Positions 1 through 5,888 of a stretch of 7,867 nucleotides of DNA are shown in pieces. The stretch is taken from positions 69,755 through 77,621 of the forward strand of contig DBQN01000058.1 of assembly GCA_002305255.1 (NCBI GenBank), read 5' to 3'. Under the pieces are notes generated by a model. That model saw only the letters and a program-made list of their open reading frames with translations, was not told where the DNA came from and searched no databases. Each line of letters opens with the position of its first letter. The first letter of the stretch is position 1. The position numbers and the translations under genes were made by a program. The stretch comes from Firmicutes bacterium UBA1393. GTDB taxonomy: Bacteria > Bacillota > DTU025.

Positions 1-1028
1 CCGCACTGGAGAGATTCTTCGCTTCAAGGGGCACGCCGATGCCTGAGAACAACCGTAAGCAGGCACTGCGCCCTAAGCCAGAGGATGGGAGACTGTTGCC
101 CAATGATGTCGGCACCGCCCCTGGCCTTCTGTTTGAGACCGGCGGCAGAGTGGTGATCTGCCTGCCGGGGGTGCCGCGCGAAATGGAACGCATGATGGAG
201 CAGAGCGTTGAGCCATATCTCCGAGACCGGATCTCGATGCGCGAGGGAGGCGTCGTCATCGTGTCACGCGCCCTACGCACTATCGGCATCGGCGAGTCGG
301 CACTGGAGGAACGCATCCTCGACCTTGCCCACGGGCGCGACAACCCAACCGTGGCGACGTACGCCGGCTCAGGCGAGTGTGAAGTGCGGATAACAGCCCG
401 CGCCGCGCGGACAGACGAGGCACGAGCCATGATAGACCGCGTTGCCGCCGAGGTGCGCGCGCGCCTGGGAGCTCTGGTATATGGCGAGGACGATGACACC
501 CTGGAGGCTGTCGCCGGGCGGCTGCTGATGAAGGCCGGCGCAACCCTGGCGACGGCCGAGTCGTGCACAGGCGGCATGGTTGCGGCGGCAATAACTAGTG
601 TGAGCGGGAGTTCCGACTACTTCGAACGCGGATACGTCACTTACTCCAACAGGGCAAAGCAAGTGGACCTGGGAGTTGACGCCGATATCATTCGGCAGCA
701 CGGCGCGGTGAGCAGGCCCACAGCCATCGCCATGGCCGCCGGAGCGTCGCGGCGCTCGGGAGCATCGATCGGGGTATCGATCACCGGAATTGCCGGCCCC
801 ACCGGTGGCACCGCCGACAAGCCCGTCGGAACAGTGTACCTGGCGCTATGGGATGCCACCCACTGTTCCGTGGTAAGCGCCAGGATCAAGTTCGGCGGCG
901 ACAGGCTCGGAGTGCGCCAGAGATCGACTAAGCTCTGCATCGACATGGTGCGCAGGCACGTTGACTTTCACTGGGCTGAAGAGATAACCGACACGGACGC
1001 CCGGGCCCAGGCTCGTGGTTGCGAGTGA
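1..1028 (+). CDS. cinA: CinA family protein, 5'-truncated by the window edge
   Basis: The reading frame is open from base 3, and residues before the ATG at 39 already read as CinA (LERFFASRGTP running into MPENNRKQA), so that ATG is internal and the true start lies upstream. About 341 residues are present; full-length CinA is usually a little over 400. The visible N-terminal part is the end of the MoCF (molybdopterin-binding-like) domain, with LPNDVGTAPG and CLPGVPREM. From about residue 180 of the visible frame comes the C-terminal CinA/PncC domain, with ESCTGG (starting at base 558) and ITGIAGPTGGT. Characterised CinA proteins act as NMN deamidase (C-terminal domain) and ADP-ribose pyrophosphatase (N-terminal domain) in pyridine nucleotide salvage; in competent bacteria cinA is linked to recA and transformation. 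Its place upstream of recA fits. Which activities this protein keeps is inference from the family. Confidence 0.95.
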   Translation, partial: ALERFFASRGTPMPENNRKQALRPKPEDGRLLPNDVGTAPGLLFETGGRVVICLPGVPREMERMMEQSVEPYLRDRISMREGGVVIVSRALRTIGIGESALEERILDLAHGRDNPTVATYAGSGECEVRITARAARTDEARAMIDRVAAEVRARLGALVYGEDDDTLEAVAGRLLMKAGATLATAESCTGGMVAAAITSVSGSSDYFERGYVTYSNRAKQVDLGVDADIIRQHGAVSRPTAIAMAAGASRRSGASIGVSITGIAGPTGGTADKPVGTVYLALWDATHCSVVSARIKFGGDRLGVRQRSTKLCIDMVRRHVDFHWAEEITDTDARAQARGCE

Positions 1029-1065
1029 GCTAGGTGGGCGCAGTATCACCCGAACTGGCGATACA

Positions 1066-1083
1066 CTCTCTGCATGCAGTGAG
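1066..1083. repeat. Imperfect palindrome in the cinA-thpR gap
   Basis: CTCTCTGCATGCAGTGAG is an 18-nt dyad with a perfect 10-nt core (CTGCATGCAG) and one mismatched pair, in the 153-nt gap between cinA and thpR. It could be an operator or a short RNA hairpin. No T-tract follows, so it is not an intrinsic terminator. I do not recognise the motif. The rest of the gap shows no convincing -35/-10 pair, and the thpR frame has a stop at 1155-1157. Confidence 0.3.
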
Positions 1084-1181
1084 GTAATCTTGAGTTGGCA
1101 TCAGATCGCTCCGGGCGCAGTGCGAGCAGGAGAAACGACTTCGGAGCTTCGTGATGAATAGGACTGCTGGAGGTATGCTGC

Positions 1182-1754
1182 ATGGGCATGCTCAGGCTTT
1201 TCGCGGCTGTGCCGATGTCGACTGAGGTGACAAAGAACCTCTCGGCGCCAATTGCTCTCTGTCGGGCTCAGGCGCAGGGCATCAAGTGGGTGGAGCCGGC
1301 AGGAATGCATATCACACTCAGATTCTTCGGCGACACGCCTGAGGAACGAGTTTCGCAGCTTGCCAGGGTGCTGGTGGAGGCGGTCGAAGGCATTGCACCC
1401 TTTGAGATCACGGTGAAGGGCATAGGGGCCTTTCCGTCACCTTCGAGGCCCAGGGTGGTCTGGGCCGGTATCGGATGCGGCAGTGACGAGCTGTGCGCGC
1501 TCGCCGCGCGTGTGAAGGCCGCCACAGAAGGTGCCGGCTTCGGCGAGCCCGACGGGGCTCGTTTCTCGCCTCACGTGACTCTCGGACGCGTAAGGCGCGA
1601 TGCAAATGATGTGACTATTCCACCTGCCCTGTTCACGGAGAGGGAACGTGTGTGGGGCACAGTAGCCGTTGGCTCCGTGGTTCTCTACTCCAGCACGCTA
1701 AGGCCTGCCGGGCCCGTTTACCGCCAGGTCGCGCTGGCGCCGCTGAGGCCGTGA
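1182..1754 (+). CDS. thpR: RNA 2',3'-cyclic phosphodiesterase (ThpR / LigT, 2H family)
   Basis: The 190-residue protein has both signature HxTx motifs of the 2H phosphoesterase superfamily: HITL at residues 43-46 and HVTLGR at 131-136. These supply the two catalytic histidine/threonine pairs across the active-site cleft. The N-terminus (RLFAAVP) and the RVVWAG strand near residue 91 are also typical, and the length matches the family. Members hydrolyse RNA 2',3'-cyclic phosphate ends to 2'-phosphates; some also ligate 2'-5' in vitro, hence the older name LigT. The ATG at 1182 is chosen because GGAGG at 1169-1173 lies 8 nt upstream; an ATG at 1188 is less well spaced. The stop falls two bases before the recA LexA box. 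The cellular substrate is unknown. With rny and ymdB, this is one of three genes here acting on RNA ends or cyclic phosphodiesters. Confidence 0.93.
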   Translation: MGMLRLFAAVPMSTEVTKNLSAPIALCRAQAQGIKWVEPAGMHITLRFFGDTPEERVSQLARVLVEAVEGIAPFEITVKGIGAFPSPSRPRVVWAGIGCGSDELCALAARVKAATEGAGFGEPDGARFSPHVTLGRVRRDANDVTIPPALFTERERVWGTVAVGSVVLYSSTLRPAGPVYRQVALAPLRP

Positions 1755-1755
1755 G

Positions 1756-1769
1756 CGAACATGTGTGCG
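1756..1769 (+). promoter_or_regulatory. Putative LexA (DinR) SOS box of recA
   Basis: CGAACATGTGTGCG fits the palindromic Gram-positive LexA site CGAAC-N4-GTTCG at all fixed positions except one (GTG instead of GTT), and its inner bases fit the published RNRY pattern. It starts two bases after the thpR stop and covers the place where the recA -35 element would lie, so bound LexA would block RNA polymerase. The site is seen directly; SOS control of recA is established in Bacillus, and its operation here is inferred. Confidence 0.75.
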
Positions 1770-1776
1770 GTGGTTA

Positions 1777-1785
1777 TGCTATAAT
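1777..1785 (+). promoter_or_regulatory. Extended -10 promoter element of recA
   Basis: TGCTATAAT combines a perfect TATAAT (1780-1785) with the TGn extension. The best -35 candidate (CGAACA at 1756-1761, spacer 18) is poor and lies inside the LexA box, consistent with an extended -10 promoter that is repressible. Transcription would start near 1792, giving a leader of roughly 33 nt before the recA GTG. Confidence 0.7.
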
Positions 1786-1824
1786 TGCCGTGTGGTACAG
1801 GCACGATGGAAGGAGCGATGTGCA

Positions 1825-2916
1825 GTGGGCGACAGGCAAAAGGCTCTGGAGGCTGCTCTGACGCAGATCGAGAAAGACTTTGGAAAAGGTTCCATTATGA
1901 GACTGGGCGACGAGGGCCTGTCGAAGGTCGATGTGATCCCCACCGGGGCTCTCTCACTGGACATAGCCTTAGGTGTGGGCGGAATCCCGAGGGGAAGGGT
2001 CACTGAGATCTACGGGCCGGAATCGAGCGGCAAGACCACGGTGGCACTGCACATGGTGGCGGAGGCGCAGAAAGCTGGCGGCACCGCTGCTTTCATCGAT
2101 GCAGAGCACGCCCTCGACGCGAGCTACGCGAAGAGACTGGGCGTAGACATCGACAATCTGCTGGTGTCGCAGCCCGACACCGGCGAACAGGCGCTGGAGA
2201 TCACAGAGGCCCTGGTGCGCAGCGGCGCAGTAGACATCGTAGTCGTCGACTCCGTGGCGGCTCTGGTACCGAGATCCGAGATAGAAGGAGAGATGGGCGA
2301 TTCCCACGTCGGCCTGCAGGCTCGGTTGATGAGCCAGGCCTTGCGTAAGTTGACGGGCGCCATCTCCAAGTCCAACTGCTGCGTGATATTTATCAACCAG
2401 ATCCGTGAGAAAGTGGGGGTCATGTTCGGCAACCCAGAGGTGACACCCGGAGGGCGCGCCCTGAAGTTCTATGCATCCGTGAGGCTCGAGATCAGGCGTG
2501 TCGAGACTCTGAAGCAAGGCTCAGAACAGGTCGGCAACAGAACCAGGGCCAGAGTCGTGAAGAATAAGGTTGCTCCTCCGTTCAAGGATGCCGAGTTCGA
2601 CATCATCTACGGTGAAGGCATATCCAAGGAAGGCTCCTTGCTCGACATGGGTGAGGCACAGGGCGTCATCAGCCGCACGGGGACGTGGTACTCCTATGGC
2701 GAACTCAGGCTGGGGCAGGGCAAAGAGAACTCCCGCCAGTTCCTCAAGGCCAATAGCGAGTTGGCCGCGGAGATCGAAGCCAAGGTTAGGGAAGCCGTTG
2801 GGCTGCGTCCTGCCATAGCTGTGCCCGAGGACGGCATCGCCGGTGAGAGTGCGCGCAGCGAGGCCGATGCTGGGGCCGGCAAGCCTTCATCAGGCTCAAG
2901 GAAGGAGCGCGCCTAG
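1825..2916 (+). CDS. recA: Recombinase RecA
   Basis: This is a 363-residue RecA: the ATP-dependent recombinase that forms filaments on single-stranded DNA, carries out strand exchange and triggers LexA self-cleavage. Seen: the opening DRQKALEAALTQIEKDFGKG; Walker A GPESSGKT at residues 64-71; catalytic Glu94 in IDAEHALD; Walker B VVVDSVAAL at about 139-147; loop L1 around EIEGEMGDSHVG; loop L2 from NQIREKVGVMFGNPEVTPGG (191-210) into RALKFYAS. The C-terminal tail is short and charged. The GTG at 1825 is preferred because GGAAGGAG (1808-1815) sits 9 nt upstream and homologues begin just here. The longer frame to a GTG at 1765 would start inside the LexA box, upstream of the -10, so it cannot be translated from this promoter. 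The stop is one base before recX, so the two are almost certainly co-transcribed. Nothing is missing or unusual. Confidence 0.98.
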   Translation: MGDRQKALEAALTQIEKDFGKGSIMRLGDEGLSKVDVIPTGALSLDIALGVGGIPRGRVTEIYGPESSGKTTVALHMVAEAQKAGGTAAFIDAEHALDASYAKRLGVDIDNLLVSQPDTGEQALEITEALVRSGAVDIVVVDSVAALVPRSEIEGEMGDSHVGLQARLMSQALRKLTGAISKSNCCVIFINQIREKVGVMFGNPEVTPGGRALKFYASVRLEIRRVETLKQGSEQVGNRTRARVVKNKVAPPFKDAEFDIIYGEGISKEGSLLDMGEAQGVISRTGTWYSYGELRLGQGKENSRQFLKANSELAAEIEAKVREAVGLRPAIAVPEDGIAGESARSEADAGAGKPSSGSRKERA

Positions 2917-2917
2917 G

Positions 2918-3502
2918 GTGGAGGGCAAGCGCCGAGGCAGGCATCGCGGCACGCCACGAGAACCGAGCGGAGGCCGCGACGCTGAGAGCGATGCGTTGCT
3001 GCCGACCTCGGGTGAGGTCGGGCACCGCAAGGCGCCACGCCTGAGTGCCGTGGCTGCGGCCGTAAGGTTGTTGTCTTACTCAGCCCGGACTGAACAGGAA
3101 CTACACGCCGCCCTACTGCGCAGGGGCTACAGCGAAGGCGAAGTCGCCGACACCATGAGCAGGATGAAGGACCTCGGCTATGTCGATGATCCGGCGACTG
3201 CCCGGCGCTGGGCAGAGAGCGCCGCAGGCGACAGGAGATGGGGAGTCGCGGGGATAGCCAGGCGGCTGGCTCAGAGAGGTATCGATCCGGATCTGGCGGC
3301 TGAGTCGGCCCGGCAGGCCTATGAGGAAACCGGCGGCGAGGAGTACGAAGTAGCACTTGAGCTTGCGAAAAGCAGAATAGACGGCGATACCCCAGAGGAT
3401 CACGAGGAACGCGAGAGGCAGATGCGGAGGCTCGCGGGATTCCTGCAAAGGAGGGGCTTCGGCGCCGAAACGGTGGCGAGAGTGTTAAGGCAGCTGTTCT
3501 GA
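2918..3502 (+). CDS. recX: Regulatory protein RecX
   Basis: The 194-residue protein follows recA by a single base and has RecX features: AVRLLSYSARTEQELHAALLRRGY at about 49-71 (first three-helix repeat), MKDLGYVDD at 83-91, then further repeats such as GIARRLAQRGID and a final FLQRRGFGAETVARVL. RecX binds RecA filaments and modulates, mostly inhibits, their recombinase activity. The start is the GTG at 2918, with GAAGGAG (2901-2907) 10 nt upstream inside the end of recA; earlier in-frame starts lie deep within recA. Residues 1-43 are rich in Arg, Gly, Pro and Glu and look disordered; they precede the recognisable RecX core. A 6-bp stem (GCAGCT/AGCTGC, 3490-3507) spans the stop codon but has no T-tract. 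Confidence 0.93.
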   Translation: MEGKRRGRHRGTPREPSGGRDAESDALLPTSGEVGHRKAPRLSAVAAAVRLLSYSARTEQELHAALLRRGYSEGEVADTMSRMKDLGYVDDPATARRWAESAAGDRRWGVAGIARRLAQRGIDPDLAAESARQAYEETGGEEYEVALELAKSRIDGDTPEDHEERERQMRRLAGFLQRRGFGAETVARVLRQLF

Positions 3503-3536
3503 GCTGCAGAGGCGATGGCAGCCCTTGACGGTTAGC

Positions 3537-3566
3537 TTGACAGTGATTCTTACGTGCATGTACAAT
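3537..3566 (+). promoter_or_regulatory. Sigma-A-type promoter for rny
   Basis: A perfect -35 TTGACA (3537-3542) and a -10 TACAAT (3561-3566, one mismatch) are separated by 18 bp, one more than the optimum. It lies in the recX-rny gap and predicts a transcript starting near 3573. The GTG at 3554, the far upstream in-frame start of the rny frame, would therefore lie outside the transcript. It suggests that rny is expressed independently of the SOS-controlled recA-recX unit. Confidence 0.75.
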
Positions 3567-3635
3567 CAAGAGAACGGAGCAGGGCTGCCGCTTTCAGCCA
3601 CGCTCTCGGTTCCATGCAGGCGTCTACTATTCTGC

Positions 3636-3645
3636 AGAGGAGGTG
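3636..3645 (+). promoter_or_regulatory. Strong Shine-Dalgarno placing the rny start at an ATT
   Basis: AGAGGAGGTG is a near-perfect anti-16S match. The only in-frame codon at a proper distance that also agrees with RNase Y homology is ATT at 3653-3655, 9 nt after AGGAGG (3638-3643). No ATG, GTG or TTG in the rny frame lies at a usable distance. The ATG at 3614 lies upstream of this site and has no Shine-Dalgarno sequence of its own. Confidence 0.6.
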
Positions 3646-3652
3646 GATCCGC

Positions 3653-5194
3653 ATTAGTCCCATTGTCACTGTTCTAGTATGCGTCACAGCCGCTGCGGTG
3701 GGGTTACTTGCAGGGTATCTCATTCGCAAGTCCATCGCGGAAGCTAGAATATCATCAGCAGAAGAACAGGCGTCGCGTATACTTGAAGAGGCTCAGAAGC
3801 AGGCTGAATCGAAGAAGCGCGAGTCGTTAGTTGAAGCAAAAGAAGAAGTACACAAGATGCGCACTGAGTTCGAGCGTGAGTCAAGGGAGCGCCGCGTCGA
3901 ACTCCAGCGCTCCGAGAGGCGCATAGTTCAGAAAGAGGAGTCCCTCGACAGGAAGAGCGATCAACTAGAGAAGAAAGAGAGCGCGCTCGAAAAGCGCGAG
4001 AGAGAGATAGATAAGGCTCAGGCAGAGGCGGAGTCGTTCTATCGGCTGCAAAAGCAGGAACTCGAACGTATAGCAGGCCTCACGGCCGAACAGGCCAGGG
4101 CACAATTGCTTCACGAGGCGGAAGCCGAAGTCAGGCATGACATGGCCCTCATGATCAAGGAGCAGGAGTCGCAAGCCAAGGAGGAGGCCGACAGGAGAGC
4201 CAGGGAGATAATCACCCAGGCGATCCAGAGGTGCGCGGCCGACCACGTGGCCGAGGCCACCGTGTCGGTGGTGGCTCTGCCCAATGATGAAATGAAGGGC
4301 AGGATCATAGGGCGAGAAGGCAGGAACATTCGAGCCCTGGAAACCCTTACCGGCGTGGATCTCATCATCGATGATACTCCGGAGGCGGTCATACTCTCAG
4401 GGTTCGACCCTGTGAGACGCGAGATCGCCAGAGTGGCCCTGGAGCGGCTGATTCAGGATGGCCGCATCCACCCTGCACGCATCGAAGAGATGGTAGACAG
4501 GGCCAAGAAGGAAGTGGAGGCCGTCATTCGCGAAGAGGGCGAACGAGCGGTGTTCGAGACCGGGATCCACGGCATCCATCCGGAACTGATAAAGGTACTG
4601 GGCAGGCTACGGTTCCGTACCAGCTACGGTCAGAACGTGCTGAAGCACTCCATTGAGGTGGCGCACCTTGCAAGCGCCATGGCGCTGGAGCTTGGGGCAG
4701 ATGTCAGCCTTGCCAAGCGGGGCGGGTTGTTGCATGATATCGGGAAAGCCATCGACCATGAGGTCGAGGGGCCCCACGTGACGATCGGAGCCGAGATAGC
4801 GCGCAGGTACCGCGAGTCCGCAGCAGTTGTCAACTGCATAGCATCGCACCACGGCGATGTGGAAGCGAAAACAGTAGAAGCCGCGCTGGTGCAGGCTGCT
4901 GACGCAGTGTCGGCAGCAAGGCCGGGCGCGCGCCGGGAGACTCTGGAGACGTATATCAAACGTCTCGAGAAGCTTGAGGAGATCGCCGACTCCTTCGATG
5001 GAGTCGATAAGGCTTATGCCATTCAGGCCGGCCGAGAGATCAGGATCATGGTCAAGCCCGACAAGGTCGACGACGTCGTGTCAGTCAAACTCGCCAGGGA
5101 CATGGTCAAACGCATCGAGCAGGAACTGGAGTACCCCGGTCAGATCAAGGTGACGGTTATCAGGGAAACCAGGGCGGTGGATTACGCCAAGTAG
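3653..5194 (+). CDS. rny: Ribonuclease Y, membrane-anchored endoribonuclease
   Basis: RNase Y starts bulk mRNA decay in Bacillota at the inner face of the membrane. From the ATT at 3653 it has 513 residues, matching the usual 510-520. Order of parts: one N-terminal transmembrane helix (about 3-22) ending in GYLIRKSIAEA; a long Lys/Glu/Arg-rich coiled coil (about 30-195); a KH domain with GRIIGREGRN at 216-225; an HD domain with the catalytic pair His361-Asp362 in LLHDIGKAIDHEVEG; and the conserved end KVTVIRETRAVDYAK. The start is odd. With ATT, the N-terminus ISPIVTVLV aligns residue for residue with Bacillus MTPIMMVLI, and a strong ribosome binding site is 9 nt upstream. The only nearby ATG (3614) has no such site and would add RRWIR before the membrane helix, which conflicts with an N-out topology. 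A base error turning ATG into ATT is possible. The identity is certain; the start is less so. Confidence 0.96.
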   Translation: MSPIVTVLVCVTAAAVGLLAGYLIRKSIAEARISSAEEQASRILEEAQKQAESKKRESLVEAKEEVHKMRTEFERESRERRVELQRSERRIVQKEESLDRKSDQLEKKESALEKREREIDKAQAEAESFYRLQKQELERIAGLTAEQARAQLLHEAEAEVRHDMALMIKEQESQAKEEADRRAREIITQAIQRCAADHVAEATVSVVALPNDEMKGRIIGREGRNIRALETLTGVDLIIDDTPEAVILSGFDPVRREIARVALERLIQDGRIHPARIEEMVDRAKKEVEAVIREEGERAVFETGIHGIHPELIKVLGRLRFRTSYGQNVLKHSIEVAHLASAMALELGADVSLAKRGGLLHDIGKAIDHEVEGPHVTIGAEIARRYRESAAVVNCIASHHGDVEAKTVEAALVQAADAVSAARPGARRETLETYIKRLEKLEEIADSFDGVDKAYAIQAGREIRIMVKPDKVDDVVSVKLARDMVKRIEQELEYPGQIKVTVIRETRAVDYAK

Positions 5195-5197
5195 AGG

Positions 5198-5223
5198 TGC
5201 GCACACACCGTTGGGTGTGCGTA
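5198..5223 (+). other. Stem-loop between rny and the next gene
   Basis: TGCGCACA pairs with TGTGCGTA at the base (one G-T pair); inside it are three more GC pairs, one bulged A (5207) and a GTT loop. It begins 3 nt after the rny stop. No T-tract follows, so it looks more like a 3'-end stabilising or processing structure than a terminator. Confidence 0.5.
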
Positions 5224-5273
5224 GAATGGTTAGGCGGTAAGCCGTCGATAGCGGGGGAAAGAAGGTGACAGCG

Positions 5274-5804
5274 GTGAAGGAGATGCGGCTGAGGGAGGCA
5301 GATGGTTCGTCGGCCAGCGTAGGGCTACTGGTATCCATACTAGTTCGCTACCCTGAAGTGTGTACCATTTCGTACATGCCCGAGTCGAGGGCCCTAGACT
5401 TCTCGTTCATGGTCTCGCGCAGGGTGGAGGAAGATGAGATCCGGGCCTTCAAGGAAAAGGCGCTTGCCAGCATTCAAGTGTATCTCAGTCTCCTGAGGGC
5501 CCAGGGCGAGCCGGTACTCGAGATAACCGGTTCATACGTGGGCGACATCACGCAGATACAGCTCACCAGGGATGTGGCCACACTCACCGCCGATGAGATA
5601 TCGATGTTGATAGGTCTGATCCTGGCTGGGTTCAGCGACAACCTGATCACCGACAGGTCGGAAGATCTCGAAGAAGAAGACCTCGTGGTTCAGGAGGAGT
5701 TCATCGCTAACCTTCTTGCCGACTTGAAGGAGAGCGTTCAAGACAAGAAGCTGGTCGGCTTCCGCGAAGAAGGGCGCGTCGTGGTGTTCAACAAGACGGC
5801 TTGA
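5274..5804 (+). CDS. Unrecognised conserved-context protein between rny and ymdB
   Basis: I do not recognise this 176-residue protein. It is a credible gene: it fills the space between two genes usually adjacent in Bacillus, has a ribosome binding site, and reads as a folded soluble protein. There is no signal peptide or obvious membrane helix. Pattern: a probable helix (about 14-25), paired strands CTISYM and ALDFSFMV (30-47), a charged helix (51-76), a strand VLEITGSYV (81-89), a hydrophobic helix DEISMLIGLILAGF (107-120), a very acidic stretch SEDLEEEDLVVQEE (129-142), a helix, and a closing strand RVVVFN. No catalytic motif such as Walker A, HD or DHH is visible. GTG 5274 is preferred because GAAGG (5261-5265) lies 8 nt upstream; GTG 5265 (179 residues) overlaps that site, and ATG 5283 is too close to AAGGAG. 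Context suggests a role near RNA turnover or cyclic-nucleotide metabolism, but that is guilt by association only. Confidence 0.8.
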   Translation: MKEMRLREADGSSASVGLLVSILVRYPEVCTISYMPESRALDFSFMVSRRVEEDEIRAFKEKALASIQVYLSLLRAQGEPVLEITGSYVGDITQIQLTRDVATLTADEISMLIGLILAGFSDNLITDRSEDLEEEDLVVQEEFIANLLADLKESVQDKKLVGFREEGRVVVFNKTA

Positions 5805-5835
5805 GGCAGCCTAGATGCGATGGCCAGAACTCACC

Positions 5836-5864
5836 GGGGCAGGATGCCTTATGGCTCCTGCTCC
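5836..5864 (+). other. Strong hairpin in the ymdB leader
   Basis: GGGGCAGGA (5836-5844) pairs with TCCTGCTCC (5856-5864) with one G-T pair; after a bulged T (5845), GCC pairs with GGC around a TTAT loop. That gives 12 base pairs. Only three T residues follow (GTTTGC), so it is a poor intrinsic terminator at best. It ends about 10 nt before the ymdB Shine-Dalgarno sequence (AAGGAGG, 5875-5881) and could act as an attenuator or an RNA processing/stability element. Confidence 0.6.
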
Positions 5865-5888
5865 GTTTGCACCTAAGGAGGGAATGGA

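Noticed and set aside
39..1028. ATG at 39 as the start of cinA
   Set aside because: The frame is open upstream and residues before this ATG match CinA (LERFFASRGTP), so the gene is cut by the window edge, not started here.
1051..1064. Second LexA-like site in the cinA-thpR gap (CGAACTGGCGATAC)
   Set aside because: Only one half-site fits; the right half (GATAC) matches GTTCG at just two of five positions.
1969..2517. 182-codon open frame on the - strand inside recA
   Set aside because: It is antisense to a certain, highly conserved gene; the product shows no recognisable family pattern.
3490..3507. Stem GCAGCT/AGCTGC over the recX stop as a terminator
   Set aside because: Only 6 bp, overlaps the stop codon and has no following T-tract.
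3525..3553. TTGACG at 3525-3530 as an alternative rny -35
   Set aside because: No acceptable -10 lies 16-18 bp downstream (TCTTAC at best); TTGACA/TACAAT just downstream is far better.
2913..3569. 218-codon open frame on the - strand over recX
   Set aside because: Shadow of recX in GC-rich sequence: Arg/Pro/Ser-rich low-complexity product, and it runs through the rny promoter.
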